In this document: positions 61,116 to 64,000 of the stretch, piece by piece
How the letters are laid out: each line of letters opens with the position of its first letter
Numbering within the stretch: position 1 is the first letter of the stretch
Assembly (NCBI GenBank): GCA_938045445.1
Contig: CALIMM010000011.1
Location: 1 to 64,000 of the forward strand
DNA length: 64,000 bases
Source: an uncultured Candidatus Saccharibacteria bacterium
Lineage (GTDB): Bacteria; Patescibacteriota; Saccharimonadia; Saccharimonadales; Saccharimonadaceae
Direction: 5' to 3'
Notes under the pieces: model-generated
The model's input: only the letters and a program-made list of their open reading frames with translations
The model's database searches: none
What the model was told of the DNA's origin: nothing
Position numbers and translations under genes: made by a program

Positions 61116-61646
61116 TTACCTGGCAGCCGGCGGTTCGTCGCCATACATCTGACGAATCTGCTTTTCGTACTCTGCAAATGGCGGCAGACCCATCGCTGCA
61201 CGGCGCTCATCAAGCTGCTCAGTGTCTTCGACTAGATAGAGATGAAGGGCTTTACCCCGCCCCTGAAACTGCGAGCCGTATATCTGTGGCCGACCACGCA
61301 GCAAACACACCCGATCCTCGAGGAAGGCGATATCGCGCAGCGCGACCTCGCCACGTGGCGCTGCCTTCATCAGCTCAAGGCAGTGCTCCATAAAGTCAAT
61401 ATCTGGCGAATGCTGTAGTAACAACCATGCCGCGGTCGAAGCCTTACTGCCCACCATACGTATTGTTGGCCAGCCAATTGCCGCCACAATCGTACGCAAA
61501 AATTCAGTCGAGTCAGCATCGAGCGATGCATCCCACACCCCACCATCGGCCAAGTACTGCTGGCGCATCGCTTGATCGCGCTGGGCATAGCGGAGGATAG
61601 CGGTGCGATATGATGACCTATCAGGTTGTGGCTGTTTTGATTTCAT
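61116..61646 (-). CDS. DUF6624-like protein
   Basis: 176 residues. DADSTEFLRTIVAAIGWPTIRMVGSKASTAAWLLLQHSPD and LRGRPQIYGSQFQGRG, then DERRAAMGLPPFAEY (short blocks quoted: GWPTIRMVGSKASTAAWLL and RRAAMGLPPFAEY) match the DUF6624 pattern. Function unknown. No adjacent partner gene. Confidence 0.8.
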   Translation of the reverse strand: MKSKQPQPDRSSYRTAILRYAQRDQAMRQQYLADGGVWDASLDADSTEFLRTIVAAIGWPTIRMVGSKASTAAWLLLQHSPDIDFMEHCLELMKAAPRGEVALRDIAFLEDRVCLLRGRPQIYGSQFQGRGKALHLYLVEDTEQLDERRAAMGLPPFAEYEKQIRQMYGDEPPAAR

Positions 61647-61681
61647 GTTGAATATTTTGCCTTAGTTTTAACATAGTACTA

Positions 61682-64000
61682 TTAGCCCAAGAGCGGCCGC
61701 AAATACTTCCCTGTAAACGACGCTGGGTTATGCGCGACTTCCTCAGGTGTACCACTGGCGATGACGGTGCCGCCGCCCTGCCCACCTTCGGGGCCCATGT
61801 CGATGATATGGTCGGCGCACTTGATAACCTCAAGATTATGCTCAATGATAACCATACTATTGCCGCCCGCTACGAGGCGTTGGAGAATCTCGAGTAGCTT
61901 CTTGACGTCAGCCGTGTGCAGGCCGGTAGTTGGTTCGTCGAGAATATAGAGTGTCTTGCCAGTCGTGCGCCGGCTTAGCTCGGTAGCGAGTTTGATACGC
62001 TGCGCCTCACCGCCGCTAAAGGTCGTGGCAGGCTGGCCGAGCTTGATATAGCCAAGGCCTACTTCGTTGATTGTCGTCAACTTGCGAGCTATCGCAGGAA
62101 TGTTAGCGAAGAACTCACAGGCTTGCTCGACCGTCATATCCAGGACGTCGCTAATCGTCTTACCTTTGTAGGTGATCTCAAGCGCCTCACGATTATAGCG
62201 TTTACCATGGCATTCGGGACATTGGATATAGACATCGGGCAAGAAATGCATCTCTATCTTAATAACGCCATCGCCCTGACAATGCTCGCAGCGCCCACCT
62301 TTAACATTAAAACTAAAGCGCCCTGGCTTGTAGCCGCGGATATTCGCCTCGGGTGTGCCCGCAAAAAGCTCGCGAATCTGTGTAAAGACACCGGTATAGG
62401 TAGCAGGGTTGGAGCGCGGGGTGCGGCCAATTGCCGACTGGTCGATGACAATTGCTTTATCGAGCTGCTCGACCCCATCGATTGCATCATGTGCACCTGG
62501 CACTGCTTGGGCGCGGTGTAAACGGGCAGTGAGCTCGCTCGCGAGAATGCTATTGACGAGCGTCGACTTGCCACTGCCACTCACCCCCGTCACCAGCGTG
62601 AGGACACCAAGCGGGATGGTGACGTCGATATTCTTGAGATTATTCTCGCGTGCTCCGCGGATTGTCAGCGCACGGCCCTGCTCAATCGGGCGGCGCTGGG
62701 CTGGCACCGGGATTTTCTCCGCACCAGACAGATACCGACCGGTGATGCTCTGCGGCATGTGTGCTACCTCTGCTGGCGTGCCACATGCCACGATCTCCCC
62801 ACCGTGCACGCCAGCGCCTGGCCCAACATCCACCAGATAGTCAGCCGCCGCAATCGTATCTTCGTCGTGCTCTACCACAAGCACGGTATTGCCTAGGTCG
62901 CGCAGGTTCTTGAGTGTCTGGATAAGGCGATCGTTGTCACGCTGGTGGAGGCCAATCGATGGCTCATCCAACACATACAGCACCCCCTGTAGGCCACTAC
63001 CGATCTGTGTCGCGAGGCGGATGCGCTGCGCCTCACCACCACTGAGTGTGTTGGCTGCCCGCCCCAGCTCGAGGTAGCTGAGCCCCACATTATTCATAAA
63101 GCCCAGCCGCGCCATGATCTCTTTGACAACAAGCTTAACGATGTGCTGCTGTTCTGCACTAAATTCCAGCTGGCCTATCATATCCAGCGCATTGGCGACG
63201 TCGAGATTGCAAATATCCATAATCGAGAGGCCATTGACTGTCACTGCCAGCACCACTGGTTTGAGCCGTGCACCCTTGCAGGCCGTACACTTCCGCTCCC
63301 GCATGAAGCGCTCGATATCTTTGCGCATAAACTCACTATCGGTCTCGCGATGGCGACGCTCAAGGTTAGGGATGACCCCCTCGTACGTTGAGTCGTAATA
63401 GCGATTACCACTGAGGTGAATGCGATATTTTTGCTTGCCTGTGCCATACAGCACTTTCTGCACAACATCATCACTTAGCTCCTTGACGGGCACGTGCAAG
63501 CTAAAGCCGTGCTCCTCAGCTACCGCGGCGAGACGCTTCATGTACCACGCTTCGGCATTAAAGCGGTTGAAGGGGCGGATTGCTCCCTCGGCAATCGTCA
63601 GATTGGGGTTAAGGATGAGCTCTGGGTCAACCTCCAGACGTGTACCGAGGCCCGTGCAAACCGGACACGCTCCCTGCGGCGCGTTGAAGCTAAAGAGCCG
63701 CGGCTCGAGCTCGGGGATATCCTCGCCTGGGTGATCCATACAGGCATAGCGCTGACTATACGTCGTGATCTCCCCACTCGTGGCATCCAGCACCTGCACA
63801 ACCCCACTCGCAAGCTCCAGCGCTTGCTCGACCGACTGCGAGATGCGACTCATCATCGTTGGTGCCATCACGACACGATCGACCACCAGTTCAATATCAT
63901 GCTTATAGCTCTTCTGTAGTTCTGGGAACTCATCGAGCGCATATACTACGCCATCTACCCGAGCCCGCGCAAAGCCACTGCGCATGTACTGCTCGGGGAT
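61682..64000 (-). CDS. uvrA: Excinuclease ABC subunit A, C-terminal part (runs off the window)
   Basis: At least 773 residues, open through base 64000, so roughly the first 170 residues lie beyond it. Visible: end of the first ABC cassette with its zinc finger (PQGACPVCTGLGTRL), a second zinc finger (MRERKCTACKGARLKP and CEHCQGDG), LSGGEAQRIRLATQIGSG and DEPSIGLHQRDNDRLI of the first ATPase, then GVSGSGKSTLVNSIL and TFSGGEAQRIKLA with DEPTTGLH of the second. UvrA recognises DNA damage. uvrC is at 35.6 kb. Confidence 0.97.
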   Translation of the reverse strand: MPEQYMRSGFARARVDGVVYALDEFPELQKSYKHDIELVVDRVVMAPTMMSRISQSVEQALELASGVVQVLDATSGEITTYSQRYACMDHPGEDIPELEPRLFSFNAPQGACPVCTGLGTRLEVDPELILNPNLTIAEGAIRPFNRFNAEAWYMKRLAAVAEEHGFSLHVPVKELSDDVVQKVLYGTGKQKYRIHLSGNRYYDSTYEGVIPNLERRHRETDSEFMRKDIERFMRERKCTACKGARLKPVVLAVTVNGLSIMDICNLDVANALDMIGQLEFSAEQQHIVKLVVKEIMARLGFMNNVGLSYLELGRAANTLSGGEAQRIRLATQIGSGLQGVLYVLDEPSIGLHQRDNDRLIQTLKNLRDLGNTVLVVEHDEDTIAAADYLVDVGPGAGVHGGEIVACGTPAEVAHMPQSITGRYLSGAEKIPVPAQRRPIEQGRALTIRGARENNLKNIDVTIPLGVLTLVTGVSGSGKSTLVNSILASELTARLHRAQAVPGAHDAIDGVEQLDKAIVIDQSAIGRTPRSNPATYTGVFTQIRELFAGTPEANIRGYKPGRFSFNVKGGRCEHCQGDGVIKIEMHFLPDVYIQCPECHGKRYNREALEITYKGKTISDVLDMTVEQACEFFANIPAIARKLTTINEVGLGYIKLGQPATTFSGGEAQRIKLATELSRRTTGKTLYILDEPTTGLHTADVKKLLEILQRLVAGGNSMVIIEHNLEVIKCADHIIDMGPEGGQGGGTVIASGTPEEVAHNPASFTGKYLRPLLG

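Noticed and set aside
1..64000. UGA reassignment to glycine as in Gracilibacteria/Absconditabacteria
   Set aside because: TGA serves as the stop in ATGA and TGATG overlaps between well-identified genes (nrdG, pepP region, DUF1697), so the standard code applies.
1..64000. CRISPR array, insertion sequence, prophage or integron
   Set aside because: I saw no regularly spaced repeats, no transposase or integrase and no phage structural genes; the holin-like protein is a common chromosomal membrane protein.

Overview
The window looks like a chromosomal segment of a Candidatus Saccharibacteria (TM7, Patescibacteria/CPR) genome. The reasons are the reduced gene set, the short cysteine-free bL32, a class III ribonucleotide reductase operon, many small Saccharibacteria-style membrane proteins, and promoter-proximal genes that mostly lack Shine-Dalgarno leaders. 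TGA is used as an ordinary stop (ATGA and TGATG couplings), which argues against the UGA-recoding Gracilibacteria and Absconditabacteria. The assignment rests on recognition of families, not on a database search.

Layout. 1-4.5 kb: end of a PAP2-like gene, then an anaerobic ribonucleotide reductase operon (nrdD, nrdG, a ferredoxin-reductase-like flavoprotein, a small four-Cys protein) behind candidate NrdR boxes. 4.6-9.2 kb: tRNA-Gln, small membrane proteins, trmD, khpA, rpsP and a candidate small RNA. 9.2-11.2 kb: rpmF-nusB-nudix-rnc. 11.4-17.4 kb: leuS, a secreted protein, murF. 17.5-19.2 kb: four tRNAs and a second small RNA candidate. 19.2-25 kb: peptide-type binding protein, secG, pepP, an SPFH protein, rarA. 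25-31 kb: trehalase, typA, an M16-like peptidase, a GT4 glycosyltransferase. 31-35.5 kb: small orphans, three tRNAs, a CHAP amidase, a lipid kinase, a DUF6879 protein. 35.6-44 kb: uvrC, uracil-DNA glycosylase, small orphans, an ICMT-Lnt fusion, a membrane-anchored glycosidase. 44-52.5 kb: a MacB/FtsX-type exporter, three ASCH-like genes (one truncated), YetF, SRPBCC, NUDIX and a two-component system. 52.5-64 kb: argG-argH behind an arginine leader-peptide attenuator, def, trxA with a Fur/PerR regulator, an SDR, rplY, DedA, DUF6624 and uvrA (cut by the window end).

How the genes fit together. Gene content suggests a host-dependent fermentative cell that takes up peptides (binding protein, aminopeptidase P), trehalose (trehalase) and possibly citrulline (argGH converts citrulline plus aspartate to arginine), while retaining core DNA repair, translation and cell-wall functions. 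The strongest regulatory signal is upstream of argG: a 20-codon reading frame with four consecutive Arg codons, a mutually exclusive antiterminator and an intrinsic terminator, which is the layout of ribosome-mediated attenuation. A second theme is that more than 20 first-in-operon genes have a -10 hexamer only 5 to 10 bases before the start codon, implying leaderless mRNAs, while internal operon genes use Shine-Dalgarno sites or stop-start overlaps.
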